NCBI RefSeq assembly: GCF_901709675.1
Contig: NC_051094.1
Span: 6,227,001 to 6,291,000, forward strand
DNA: 64,000 bases
Direction: 5' to 3'
Source of the DNA: Syngnathus acus
Lineage: Eukaryota > Chordata > Actinopteri > Syngnathiformes > Syngnathidae
The notes below the pieces were generated by a model. It was not told where the DNA came from, ran no database searches, and saw only the letters and a list, made by a program, of their open reading frames with translations. The first letter of the stretch is position 1; each line of letters begins with the position of its first letter. Shown here piece after piece: positions 33,082-46,800 of the stretch. Made by a program: the position numbers and the translations under genes.

Positions 33082-34894
33082 TTGTTGCCTGTTTATGTTC
33101 ACCCCCCACGCCCCCACGCATCACAATGCGAACATGTCTCCTTTCAACTTTGCGTGCCTTGCTGTAGGATGGGCCTCATTCATGAATAAGTTATGTATCA
33201 CTTAAACACACAACCCTAATTTAGGGTTGGGTGTTATTCAATTTTTGATGCTTGACTTTTTCCGCATTACACAAAAACTGTAATACTGTTACTGATTTTA
33301 GACTTCTTTTGTAGCTTGCTCCGACCACCACTCATAGCCCAAATCCGTGATTGATCTTTGTTTCCCTTTAAACCAAATTCGGAAGGGTTAATGTTTTTTT
33401 TTTTTTTTGGTCAAAAAACGTCATAGCACCGCCCCCCCTCAAAAAAAAAAAAAGAAACATCCAATTTTTTCATATTAATAAATGTAAGATAACGTGCACA
33501 TTTATAGTTCTTTGTCTTGTCCAAAACACTTAACCAAGCCATATATGTGCGACCTGTTCAGAGTGTACCCTGCCTACTGCCCCCTAGTGAGTGTAAGCAA
33601 TACAGAAAGTATATGTGGTTGTTATGAAAACCCTGAGAAAGATTTTAAGGCTGCCAAGTGTCTTGCTGTGGCTTCGAGGATTTTATCTACTTGTAGCAAC
33701 AATGTCCACCTTTTAGTCTTAAATATGCCTGCTGGGCTCTGTGGGACGTCCGAGGCGTGAGAATGCCAGGCGCTTCACTTCGACTAACCTATATGCGATG
33801 TGTGCAGTTACATTTGACTGCTGTGCCCGAGCCTTCATTGCTCGCTTATTTGTGGCTGCGAGCATGTTGCGCGGGGGCTGGTGTTGCTGTGAGAACTGGC
33901 TCGAAAAATATTCAAAGGTTGAGCATTTTTGTGTCTCTGATCTAAATCTGTCTCACTCAGTTGCCTTGCTTTCTCCATCCCAACTCAAAGTGGGTCTTTC
34001 AAATTACCATGATGTCCATCTGGACCGGACTCTGACACATCCAAAATCTGTACAAACAAAGCCATAGCATGCTAACTTCATCTATTGTTTTTTTTTCATG
34101 TATTTATTGTATTATATATTTTATTTTAATGTGTAGTTGCTACAAACACTGGATGCATTCCGTGTCAACTGCCACCTTGTCACGCACAAGCGTAAAAGTG
34201 ATTTTAACTGGCGGAAGAGGATTTGTGATGTTTGCACATGCCTCGCCCAGACCCTCACTGACCCAGAAGGCTGCCGGGATACTCTTTCAAACAAGTCGAC
34301 CGTGCCATTCTCCTGTGCCACTGGCACTGTCCTCACCAGGCCAAAAATAACGTAACCATAGTTGCATAATATTAGGCGAGTCCATGTCGAAGTATTTTTG
34401 TTAAGATGGTGATACTTGCCCCCCGAATTCAGACTTGCTCTCAATAATTGACGGATTGACGAAGGTTTCATAGCAGTTAAACGCTTCAAGCCACAGTGAC
34501 GAGGTCACAGACGCACTCCCTGTTGTTTATTGAACAGGAAAAACCACCAAACTCACAAATACAAATTGAGAGCGCTTCTAAGATGCCATTGTTGGCAATG
34601 ACTCAGGCAGCACCTGACATACTTGACTAGGCTACACCCTTCAGGCTTTCACATCAACGGTGGCCCGGGGTCACAACGTTACAGTGTTGGGTGCCAAAAG
34701 ATCACAGATGCCGGCCTGACTGGAGCCATACAAATCTCATAAATACAATTTATAATATATAATACATATATATCATAATACATTTTGCTTAATTAGTCCT
34801 CATTGTTCTTTTTACCACGCTGTGCTAATTTTTGCATGTGAGGTTAAAGCCTCAAGTTAAGCTGTGAAAATGCTCAATATTCAGTTTTTATATT

Positions 34895-34920
34895 GGGGGG
34901 GGGGGGGGGGGGGGGGGGGG
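34895..34920. repeat. Poly-G tract (26 nt)
   Basis: Longest homopolymer G run in the window, about 400 bp before the first slc23a2 coding exon, followed by AAACAAACAAAC. Confidence 0.92.
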
Positions 34921-35321
34921 AAACAAACAAACATGATTTTTGCTAATTTTGACTTTTATACAGAATCTTTGTGGAGTTTGACTTTTGTGGTATGATACAC
35001 TCCCATCCAGTCACTCACCTCACTTTTAGCCTTGCGTTGTTGTTATGAGCTACGTTGCATGGATAAAAACACTTCCACCCATATTGGGCGATAAAACTTA
35101 TTGGGAAAGAAAAATAGTCACTAATAATAGTCAATCACTCATTATTTTGCCTTGAATAATCATGTATGTCCAATTAACTTGTGTTTCACCTCCCTGCTCC
35201 TTCCTCTCTTTGACCCATCCCCTCTGCCTCACCCCCTACTTCCCCTTACACTCTCCTCTTTAAGCTCTCTTCCGTCTCTCTCTCTTTCTCTTGCTATCTC
35301 CCTCTCTCGCCCCCAACACAG

Positions 35322-35370
35322 ATGCTCCCAGCCGTGCAGATTGACAGGAGTGATGGGATGTGTCAACTAG
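35322..35370 (+). CDS. slc23a2: slc23a2 candidate upstream coding exon (N-terminal extension)
   Basis: A long pyrimidine tract and CAACACAG acceptor are followed immediately by ATG. Sixteen codons plus one base ([16 protein letters not shown], then G) end at donor GTATTT. Joined to 36716, the frame stays open through [13 protein letters not shown] .. EWVDRGGTG into [10 protein letters not shown], adding 54 acidic, soluble residues. The phase fit could be chance (1 in 3), but the open 38-codon run before the usual start supports translation. The downstream ATG at 36829 has the better Kozak context (G at -3, G at +4), so both starts may be used. Confidence 0.6.
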
Positions 35371-38300
35371 GTATTTCGCCTATCCCAATGTTTTCACACA
35401 GCGAGCTGGGTGATGGTTTTGGTGTGGGGAAGGAGAAGTAGGGAGCCTGTGGTCAGGGCAGTTTGTTAAATCAAATAAACGGGTGTCTCATATCAGAGCT
35501 CCCACGTATAGCACTGACAAAGGTCAATCTCGCCAATTGTAGAAACTTGAAAAGTCTTACTAGTAAATAACAATACTGCGATTCCTTTGTGTAAAGTTTT
35601 TGATCATATCGCTATGGGTTCTGACGCCCATTGCAGATAAATTCTTATGCACATTGCTGATTCTCTCGGGCTGACAAAACACCTCAAAATAGTGTGTAAA
35701 CACTTTTAGTTCCTCATTTACTGGATCCTATTTTTGTCGACTACACTTAAGACGGTTTAAATTCTAGTTTAGTTGAAGTTTATTTTTGTACATGAGATCA
35801 ACCAAACACAAAATCATTTTTTTCACGTAATTTCATGTTATGCCAATAAGACAAATAAATCAACATGTTCAAAAAAGGAGAAGGAAGAAGCTATTGCGTT
35901 GAAGTGGTGTAAATCGAATAAATCGCTTCTTCACCTCTCGCATGATCCTTTGGAGTTTTGTTTAGTCCTGGAACATTATTTAAATTTATTTGTGAGGAAA
36001 TGTTAACTGCCTATTGTATCCCGGTCTGCCTTGTCTTAATAGGATCATAGTTTTTCAGATCACGGCATCTTACTTCAATAAAATCCTTTTGTTCAAAATA
36101 CTGAGGTCATAAGATTAAAAACAGTCATGCAAGAATGACTGCATGCAACACACAAATTTTGGCAACGTTCAGGATCCTGAACTGGATTCGCTTATTGAAG
36201 CAATGAAGTGGAAACCTTCACCCATGTGTGTCGCAGGATGTGTACAGACCGACAGAGCACAAGGCCATGTTTTACCCAAATAAAACTTGCCGTGACATCT
36301 GAATCATTACAAACAGAGCTTCCGCTATCTTTTGCCTTCATCTCTCCCTCTAACATTGACCCCCCCGTCTTCCCTGACTTTTTACAAACTCTGCATCCTT
36401 TTTCTCCCCCTTCTCTCCTGGTTCCTGCTTACGAAATCTCCCCGAAAACCTATTTTCTGTCATAGCTCTATTATTCATGCATAATTTAGAATCCAGACAG
36501 GTGTGTTGGATTGGCTGCTGTTCTCTGTTCATCTGCTTTTAATAGTTGAAAAGTAATTGTGGTGGACTGTTATGCTATAACTGGTGGGGGGGCAATAAGT
36601 GGACAATAAGGACTAATTGCAGCCTGGCAGCTTCTCAGGATATCAGATGTGAACTTGAATTCATTTAAACACGAAATGAATCTCTTCGCCCCTTTGTCTT
36701 TTATTTTCCAAGCAGACAAATCATCCCTGGAAGATGTAAACAGACTGAAGGACTCATCCGCAGTGTTGACGCCAGAGCGAGACAAAGGTGACGAGGCGGA
36801 CGAGTGGGTAGACCGCGGCGGTACCGGTATGGGCGTGGGCAAGAACACCACTTCCAAGCCCGCGGACAGCAACAGCGAGGGAGGCAAATACGAAGAGGAG
36901 AACAAACGTGGAGCGGACTTCTACCCCATTCCGGTACGTTGAATTGTTTTTTTTCCGACACCTACAGTAAAAGCAACGTGACAACATACCTGCGGCTGAG
37001 CGTAGAATGATATGATTGAGTGAGAAGTACCACATTGAGTAGTTTTCCATTTTAAGTCAAGTAAACCTTGGAAGCTTATTCAAAATCATCAAACACAATG
37101 CAGGAAGTGAAGTCCAAATTTTGCTTTATAATATGTTCGCTCATCAAAACTTTTTATTCTGATTAATAATGCGTTTGTGGGATATGAATTGAGCAGCAAA
37201 GTCCACCTGTTGCTCAAATTGTGAAATATTTAACCAAAAATATTCACTCTGCATAGTGAAACAGTTTGATGTTCTGGTTTTATATAAAATTTGTATCATC
37301 TTAGTTTCACTTATGGTTGCTGGAACGGTATTGAGATTTGCAGTAATAAAACAAGTTTGTTTTCTACAAGATAGAAATTTGAGAAGTGAAACATAAATAA
37401 ACGTGTTTGTTGATCACAAAGCCAGTGGAGGAAATGGGTTTTAAAAACATGAGTGTTATGTATTTTTGGGGCATGTTTCCATTTTGCCTTAAATGCTTGT
37501 GAAACGTTAAAAAGTTCCACTTCAATCAGGCGTGGCATTTCAATTCTCGCATATCTTCACATGACTAAGTTCCATGGTCTTCCAACAGATATTTAGCCAA
37601 CCTACCCCCAGCTCTGAGTTCTCACTACTTCAATATTGCTTCCTGATAACATAAGCGGCCATGAATCCTGCTGATTTCTTTTCACCACAAGGCCGCTCTT
37701 ACATATACAAAATAAAATAAATGGAAGGGAAAAAAAACTTTAATCATTCTAAATCTCTGTGGTTAGGTGGTGGTAAATGGAGTGGGCGGAACCAATGGGG
37801 ACCAGGATACAGAGAACACCGAGCTGATGGCTATCTATTCAAAAGATGTTCAACGAGCAGAAAAGGTACGGGAATAATGGAAGTTGGAAATTGCTACGAT
37901 GAAAGGGCACTTTTCATTTGAGGAAGAGGATGTGAAATCACGTGTTGGACTGGAGGCTTTCCTTCCGTGTCACATTCTTTTATTTTTTTCAAACCCTGTG
38001 CTAATTCAACAGTAGAACATTCAAGAAGTTCATTACAGGAGTGTAGTATTTTATTTTGTATTCCAAATTGAGAAGGATGTATTTAATCTTTGTGTGTGTA
38101 TAATATAGAGCTCATTGTCAGAGACGTTGGACAGCTCAGACAGCACTGATCTGAGGAGGATGGACATGATCTATATCATAGAAGACACTCCGCCTTGGTA
38201 CCTGTGTGTGTTTTTAGGCCTACAGGTAACTGCCCCCACCACACACAAAAATGATGATTATGATTTTTTTTGCATTCCAAACATGTGAATGATATAAGAA

Positions 38301-41300
38301 CAAGTTGTACCTCAACTCATCCATGCCAGTTTGATGTAAACTAGGTCTGCAGAATCAGGTTGCAAAGAGCAAAGGAAAATGTAATAAAGTAGTTAGCTAA
38401 CTGGTTATGCATACTGACACTAAATTGTCTCAATTTATTGCATTAAAAAAAAAAAAATACACGCTGGAATTGTGCCCGGCGAGTGATGGAAATGGTCGAG
38501 AAAAAATGACAAAATGACATCTAACTCAATACCCATATTGTGTCCGCAGCACTATTTGACATGTTTCAGTGGAACTATAGCAGTGCCATTCCTCCTCGCC
38601 GAAGCCATGTGCGTCGGATCTGATCAGTGGGCCACTAGCCAGCTCATAGGGACCATTTTCTTTTGTGTCGGGATCACAACCCTCCTACAGACCACGCTGG
38701 GCTGCAGGTACACACACACGCGCACACACACACACACAAATCCCTCTCAAAATCCTTCATACACTTCAAAGCTTGTTCTTCCACCCTTAACCTCTGAGCA
38801 GTGATCATTTAGACCCCCCCATCTCAAGTGAGTGCTTGAGCGTAGTGGCTAAGTATGTGTTATGTAATCCCTATACAAAGATGTGTAAGACTGCAGTCAG
38901 GTGGCATGGACGACGTAACCGCTTTGCAATGTGAATGATGTAGAAACCAATTGTTCGACTTCCTGTGTAATTAAAGTGGGAAAGGAGCTTTTGTCTTATC
39001 TGTTTGTACCTCAACTGGACACAGCATTAGGTACACCTGCACAAGAACACGTATTCAACAAGTCATATTTGATCAGCTAGAGGCAAACTCACAATTCTAA
39101 TGATTCCAATCGTATGCCGTGAGACATCATCGGGTGTGCTGCTTGGCCAAACATTTATTTAGGCAAATTCTTTTCATCAACTTAAAAGTGATATTTGGTT
39201 TCTGACGAGTTTTTGCTGGTGTCCAAGGTTGCCCTTGTTCCAGGCCAGCGCTTTTGCCTTCCTTGCCCCAGCCAGAGCTATTCTGTCACTGGACAAATGG
39301 AAGTGCAACAACACCGGTGAGGACCTGTGTTTGACATCACACCTAGTTTTACTTTTGTCTCTTGTCTGATCTTGACCTGACATTGGAATCTTTTTGTTCT
39401 TCTGCCCACAGGGATACTCGAGACAAACGGCACAGAAATTCTCCACACCGAACACATCTGGCATCCTAGGATACGAGAAGTGAGAAACGGAAAAACAACA
39501 CGCACACACTTTCGTTCTGTGGGGAAGTGGTTGAAATGCACACATAACAAAGTTAAGATGTTATTAAATGCCTTGAATAAGTGCTTACCAAACAGTTGGA
39601 GAGCTGCCAACACAAGCACTTGTGACTTTGTGTGGCTTGTTAATATCTGCTAAAATATGTTGCTTTGGCAAACACAGCTGAATAGCTGCTCTAAAAGTTG
39701 GCGTGTCATGAAAGTGCGTCACATCAGAGCAATATTATTAATGAAATGTTTAGTTACGGGGAGCATTTAGCAGAACACCGAGGAGAAGCCAAACATTGAA
39801 GGACAAACTCAAGATGCCCCCACGTGACAAATGTGTGATTGCGCTTCATGTAACTCACCTCAAGTGACAATTATTTTCTTCAGATCCAAGGGGCCATCAT
39901 TGTGTCATCCCTGGTGGAGGTGTGCATCGGAGCGCTGGGTCTACCCGGGCTCCTGTTGAAGTATATCGGACCGCTGACCATCACGCCCACGGTGGCCCTC
40001 ATCGGCCTCTCTGGTTTCCAGGCGGCAGGGGAAAGGGCAGGAAAGCATTGGGGCATTGCTATGTTGTAAGTTCAAATGTTGAAATCGGTAAATGCTGTGT
40101 TTTCCGCCGCTGGGCCCGTACTTGACACACGCAAGAGGCGACGAGTGTACAGAGGCAAAACTATTTGACTGCCTCTAAACTTTTGACTGTCGCATTTTCC
40201 AACAAGCAGCTGTTGCCTCAAAAAAAGAACATCCCCAATTTTTATTGAGTATGTGGTATGATGAACACTGTTTTCAGTTTCCACACTCAGGTTGCGGCAT
40301 CATCCGCCGCTCTTTGCGTCGTAGCCGCAGGGTCGTTGCTCCCGACCGGCGTAATGGGCTCGTTATTCTCACGCGGTCAGGTTAATTGATTTGTCCGTAC
40401 GGCCTCTGGGGCCCCTTTTGTCGATTGACGAGGGTAATATGCTTAAATAGGATGAACCCGTGTTGAAATTCAATCATTTGCACATAACAATCGCTCACTG
40501 GCAAAAGATGAGGCCTCAAGTTAAGCGTTTGCGGCATGACTTAGGGTTGACTTTTAGATGTGCGTACATAGGAGAGTGCAACTGCTCTCTGACAAAATTG
40601 AGAAAGTAAATTCATATGTATTGTCGTCAATACATAATATTGACACTCTCGCTTCTGAGATGGGTTATACTTTATTTATTAACCTCTTTTATTGTTTGAC
40701 TGGATTGTGTCAGTTCCCAATGGAGTTGTGAAGATGTAAAACTCATTCTTGTTTTAAACTAAAAAAAAAGTCTTTTTTTGTGTTTGCAGGACTATTTTCC
40801 TGGTACTACTTTTTTCCCAGTATGCTCGTAATGTCCACTTCCCATTGCCGGTCTACAAAGCAAAGAAAGGCTGGACTTCCTATCGGCTGCAAGTTTTCAA
40901 AATGTTCCCAGTGAGTGCGCCCTTGAGTCTGTGTCCTTGCTGCGTAATGGTTGGCGGCAGCCTTTGTCACACTTTGATTGCACAAGCATTTTACCGCAAG
41001 GAATTTGCCCATTATTCAACTTAAAGTCAGATCTCATAAGCACAAGAATTTTACTTTGTAGTTATGTCAACGGTTACGCAAGCGTGCCATTGTGTAATGC
41101 GTCTTATGCCATCTGCTGGTCATGAAGTGAAGCTTATACATACTTGGTACACATTGTTGAACACCAGGAGAAGCTTAACATTGCAAATAATTATTAAATT
41201 TGACAAAATTCAAAAAAACATCAATTGTAAGGAAATTAATAACATTTCTAGGAGACAGAACAAGTACACTCAATTGTAGTTTTGGTCGACTTGGAGTCTT

Positions 41301-43556
41301 GGACTGGAATACATGTAAAAATCCCAATAGCCTATGACTTTCATTAAATCAACACATTTTTGTGATAGTATTGCCAAACTAGAAAGTATAGCCAAGTGTA
41401 TCAAATTAATCATGCGTCACATCTTTATTTATTTAATAGGTAGGTGCACTTTACCATAGCAATGAACTCATGTCTTGCAGCCTTTATAATGATTCTACAT
41501 TAATTTCATCCCCAGGGGACTTTAACCTGACAATAGCTGTTTGCCAGTTTAGACTAAAAATGTTGCTGTACAGTTACTGTGAACTGAAAAAATAATAATA
41601 ATGTTGAGATGTATTTGATTCCCTTTCTTACTTGTCATGCACACAGATCATCATGGCCATCCTGGTTTCGTGGCTCCTGTGCTTCATTTTCACGGTGACG
41701 GACGTCTTTCCACCTGAAAAGAACAAATATGGCTACTATGCCCGCACAGACGCACGGCAAGGGATCCTATCTGTTGCACCCTGGTTCAAAATCCCCTACC
41801 CCTGTGAGTGGCTAAACAGTTACAGCTTCACATTTAAAAAAAATCTACTCATCAACGATACGCTTTGGCAGACTTGCACAATCCAATAAACAATCTGTAG
41901 ATTGTATATCCAAAGTATCTCCCATAATAAGAAATGTTTTGATCTTCCAGTCCAGTGGGGCATCCCGAGCGTAACGGCCGCAGGCGTCATCGGCATGATG
42001 AGCGCCGTCGTAGCCAGCATCATCGAGTCCATCGGTGACTATTACGCCTGCGCCCGTCTGTCGTGTGCCCCTCCTCCTCCTATTCACGCCATCAATAGGT
42101 AAGCTTCGCCAAGCCCCTGCTTCACTCTTTTCTTTTGGACACTCATCACTTTCAAATCCTTAGGGGCATATTTATCGAGGGCATCTCCTGTGTCCTGGAT
42201 GGTCTTTTTGGGACAGGAAACGGTTCCACTTCCTCCAGTCCAAATATCGGCGTCCTTGGAATAACAAAGGTTTGACTATCGGGTTAAATATTCTGTCACA
42301 AGATGGCAACAGTGTTTAAGAAGGTAGCATGGAGGATAAATGATGTCATTGGGACCGATTTCCTTTTGTTCCCAGGTGGGCAGCAGGCGTGTGATCCAGT
42401 ACGGCGCCGCCATGATGCTGCTGCTGGGCCTCGTGGGTAAATTCAGCGCCCTGTTTGCCTCCCTGCCGGACCCCGTGCTGGGGGCTCTGTTCTGCACCTT
42501 GTTCGGCATGATCACGGCGGTGGGGCTTTCCAACCTGCAGTTTGTCGACCTCAACTCGTCCAGGAACCTTTTTGTTCTGGGCTTCTCCATCTTCTTTGGG
42601 CTGATGTTGCCAAGCTACCTCAAAAAGAACCCGCTGGTGACAGGTGGGCGTAGTGCACTGACGGCAAATCTCACCAGGAATATATGGAATTATTACGTGG
42701 AATTTGAGAAGGAAAAAGAAATATATCGAGAAGGTTGTTGCGTTGCTATAAGTCAATTGTTCTGGCCAAACTACAAAACAGTCGTGATGAATTTAGAATG
42801 TAAACTTAAATTTAACAATGAATATAATTTATTGAGATGTACATGTAGATTTATTTTTAAATGTTTGTCCTCAACGGGCTTTTATTCCCTACAACAAAAG
42901 CAATACATACACTAAAGTATATTTTGGTAAGAGACTCAATTTCACTGTATTAAGCTCTTAGCGTTGTTGTTGTTGTTTTTTTCCAGGCATTATTGAGATT
43001 GACCAAGTGTTAAACGTTCTCCTCACCACTGCCATGTTTGTGGGAGGCTCCGTTGCTTTTATCTTGGATAATACTATTCCAGGTGAGACATTCATTCATT
43101 CATTCATCCAGCTACCGGCTAAAAGTAATAATGGAATGAATGTCATGTGAATGGGTTACAGCAGTACCGACATATTAGGTTTTGTTTTTAAAAATTAAAA
43201 TTAAAAAAAACACATTGTCATGTATCGAACGGATCGCATGTTCCGAATGCTGAACTAAGACAATGGCTGGAGATGACGTTCCTCTCTCTTCAGGTTCTCC
43301 TGAGGAGCGAGGCATCAGGAAGCTAAAGCGCGGTTCGGGTCCCAGCTCCGCCGAGCTAGAGGGAATGCGATCGTACGACCTGCCCTTTGGAATGGACTTC
43401 ATCCGCAGGCACCCCATCTTCAAGTACTTCCCGATCAGCCCCACCTTCGCCGGCTACCAGTGGGGAAGGCTTCGGGAAACCTGCGTGAGCTGTAACAGTA
43501 GCGGACACGGGGATGCGGGCGAGGGAGGGGGTTCCCACGGCGAGAGTCTGGCGTAG
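35322..43556 (+). CDS. slc23a2: slc23a2, sodium-dependent vitamin C transporter 2 (SVCT2)
   Basis: Plasma-membrane Na+/L-ascorbate symporter of the NCS2/NAT family. Coding exons: 35322-35370, 36716-36933, 37767-37865, 38109-38225, 38550-38707, 39228-39316, 39412-39479, 39884-40065, 40790-40910, 41647-41803, 41951-42098, 42164-42269, 42376-42643, 42987-43082 and 43294-43556. All phases close; total 2139 nt, 712 residues. From the conserved start [10 protein letters not shown] (36829) it is 658 residues; human SVCT2 is 650. Visible marks: [17 protein letters not shown] at the first membrane segment with the conserved Gln-His, glycosylation sites NNT and NGT in the loop after segment 3, [10 protein letters not shown], and the NAT signature [10 protein letters not shown] (about 495-504). 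The cytosolic tail ends [10 protein letters not shown]. slc23a1 is less likely because the N-terminus and TELMAIY segment are SVCT2-like. The N-terminal extension is treated separately. Confidence 0.96.
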
Positions 43557-43880
43557 CTGTCGGGATGCTGTGTGAATTCGGGGAGCAAGGGAAGGTACAC
43601 TGAGAGATTTGGAGCGTGTGGATGACATGTGAAGCAGCGACCTCTGTCTGCCCCTGTCTGTCTGTCTGTCTTTGTCATTTCCCACGATGCTATTTTGAGC
43701 ATGTTAACGCAAGTCGCAGCCAGCATGCCCCCAGAAGACGTTACCACGTGGAGTCTGCTTGGTGTGTTTGCATGTGTGCTCGATATGCGGAATGGTTATG
43801 TGCATTCTTTCACGCCGTCACTTTAATTCACACGGGCATACAACGATGACACAATAAATCTGCCAATTGAGAATTATGCA
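43557..43880 (+). other. slc23a2: slc23a2 3' UTR (minimum form)
   Basis: AATAAA at 43853-43858, followed by an A run, would end the transcript near 43875. The mammalian gene has a 3' UTR of several kilobases, and later signals (for example near 44243, 47868 and 47918) could serve longer forms. Confidence 0.5.
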
Positions 43881-43889
43881 AAAAAAAAA

Positions 43890-46800
43890 AAAAGGTGGCA
43901 ATGACATAATGCCATGAATGCAAACACATGGATGCACACCAACGGCCCGATCTAAATTAGCTTAGAGGCTGCAGCTCGAGAACTGCAAGTCGGCAGGCCC
44001 CGGCGCGGTGATTGTTTTTTGTTGCTGCCTCCTCAGTTGTGAATGTTACGCCTTGCTCATTTCAAAACTTCCCATGAAACAAATTGGAGTTCCACGCATT
44101 AAAGTTCACAGTTTACATATCACCGCGGTTGTCAGTATTAGCCACTACTATTTTAACGTGACACAAAGGGTTCATCTTGCAACAGCTCAAATACTTTTTT
44201 CACGCGAGTTTTCCTGGAGTCATCTTCACGTCCGCTACTTGTGAATAAATACCTAAAAGTAAATAAACACTCGGATCACATTCAAATATTCTGGAAAGTG
44301 TGTGGTGAAATCCGTATGTCTTGTATAGAAAACTACGGCTGCTGTTTCTAACCAAGAAAGTCCACCAATGTTTTATACATGTCGTCAAGTGGGCAAACGT
44401 TTGCCGGGAAGACAGATGGGGAGCAAAAAAGGCGCTCGGTTGCCCGGTTACGCCAACTGTTTCTCCTCCATTAACTTTCTACCTCTCAGCCAGGGCTTTT
44501 CCCGCTCCGTTATTTTTGCCCTGCCTTGCGCACATTGTTGCTCAATTGTAAGTTAGACTGAATTATACTTCACCACACACTCACCTGAGAACCTGCCTTC
44601 ATCTTTATTACGACTTTTGTAAATATATTAACAATCTGCCTAAGAGTTCTGAGGTTAAATATTATGTTCTACTCGTGCTTGTGTGGGTTGTCGGCTTCCT
44701 CCCGCATTCCACAAACTTGAGTTGACTGAAGACTATAAATTACCCCTTACTGTAATTGTATCAATTTCACATGACTATACTTTGGTTCTGATTTCTGGTC
44801 AAGTGCAAGCTTCTGTTTTAATGCCGTTGTCATACTGGGCAAAAATAATGCGGCCTGGAGGAGTTGTCACTCCTTTGCATCAATGGCTTCAAGACAATCA
44901 CTTCCTGACAACTGACATTCTTATTGCCCATTGACTTCATAACACTTGTCAACTAATATTTACTTTTTTTTTTTTAATCAGAGATTCATTAGGTATAATA
45001 TTTTTCAGAAATATTTTACAACACGTGGGATAATACTTACAGCGCAAGCTTTTATAGGTCCAACCTAAAAATGATAATAATCTTAAAAACATGATGTTCT
45101 AAAAATGAAGTAGACATCTTTTAGAATCCACATAGCACAAGTGAAGATAACTCCAGGCATCCCCCGTTCTCTGGCGGCTTCTTCCGAAAGCAATTCCGTA
45201 CTGTACCTTGCGTGGCCTTATCAGAGACGTGTCGTAAACGCTGACCCTGCATGTTTCAATGTCTTTGACTGTTTGCTGGACTCTCTGACCCTTTGTGTGG
45301 ATCCTCCGTTACTGGTTTTACAGGGTCACTTGTAACAGCGTCAACTACTGTAGTTTGCATTAGCCAACTGGAACGGAACAAGAGAATGTGTATGTTGTGT
45401 TTACTGACTGGATTGGATTGTCTGTTGCTAATGCTGTCAACATTTTTCCCTCTTGCCGACTTCATGTTCCATAATAATGGCAACATGGTTCCACTAAATT
45501 ACTTGAAAAGTGCTAAATATTGTATCCAGTTCTTTTTTTTTTTTTTTTTACTAAACCAAAAAGTTGGTTTGTTTTTGATTTTTCCTGTTACCAAAAAAAA
45601 GCAACAGATAAAAACTAGCCTATACATTTTCTTGCGTTCGTATCTATATTAAAGTCATTTCTTTATTTATAGAAGAGAGGTTTGTGTGCAAAGCTCTGTT
45701 GAAGCAGGTCTTTGTGTGGCTTGCACAATGCTGAAAGTTTATTTATGAATTATTTGTTGTCCTGCCCTATAAAAACTCACAATCAACACAAGCCGTCATC
45801 AGCTTCAGTTAAGTTGAACTTGTCCATATAAGGCAACAACTGGCAGCATTGCTGTTAAAAAAAAAAAAAAAAAAAAAAAAGGTAAATCTTTCCAGATTAT
45901 GCCAGCGCCTTTTTACAATTTTGTTACATTTCAAGGTGCCAAGAATATTTTACTGACCTTATGACGGGCACATGAACCACAAAATACTGCTGGGCCTTAA
46001 CTCTCTAACTCCCTGTTTGTGGTCACTCATGTGCCAGGATGTGAATAATTAATTTAGGGGCATTTTATTGTTTTTCTTTTGTTAAACTTATTTGTTCCAG
46101 ACTTTAATCTTTCAATTTTACTTTCACATCCCATTCTTTCTCAATCTTAAATGAGCCAAGGCACGCATTTAACATTACACAAATGTCGACACCAAACATC
46201 ATAAAATGTACATCAACTAAAATAATGATGATCCTGTCTAAATTTATTCACAAATATACTTTGGTGAAATGTGGACCTGTTAATTATGAAGTTATTGCAG
46301 CAGTGCCTTGAGATAAGACTTTTGACCGCACTTGTAACTCAAAAGGCTCACATCGCAAATTATCTTTACTCATTGAAACAAATGAGGGCAATGACAAAAA
46401 TGTTTGTAATGTCTTTCTAATGAGAAAATAGCACTTTATAATGTTGTACTACGTAAAATCATACATTAATTATATCATTTAATGGAATATTAAAAAAAAA
46501 AGTAACCACATCCTTAAATTAAATGGACATTGTGCTGCTCCCTCTGGTGTGCATGCCTTGGCCACTACAGATGCTCTGTTCTGTAAATGGAGATGCACCA
46601 GCGCCTCAGCCAGCCACACAAATAGTAGTCGCTCTTCACAGAGGATAAAGAATATATTTCCCATTGCGTTAGCATTAAAGAAAGGAAAAAAAGCCCTGTG
46701 GGTCAAGCGGTGAGGAAAAAGGATGGATGGATGCATGAAGCCCCCCCCCCCTCCTCATTTGCAGAACAAATTCCACACAATAAACCAAATTATTAAGAAT

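Larger units (their letters stand above)
27000..35300. other. slc23a2 intron 1; no gene recognised
   Basis: An 8.3 kb intron rich in repeats: a 30-bp tandem duplication, a repeat with GATACGATAC/TATCGATAC ends, a poly-C tract at 28619-28636, A and T runs, an AC run and a 26-nt poly-G. Longer open frames (for example 31093-31683 +) lack recognisable domains. Confidence 0.6.

Noticed and set aside
42652-42915. Read-through of the slc23a2 exon 42376-42643 into the following intron
   Set aside because: The frame stays open after GTGACAG but the sequence turns AT-rich and unlike the transporter; the donor GTGGGC at 42644 and the next exon at 42987 restore the family sequence. Intron retention is possible but not supported.
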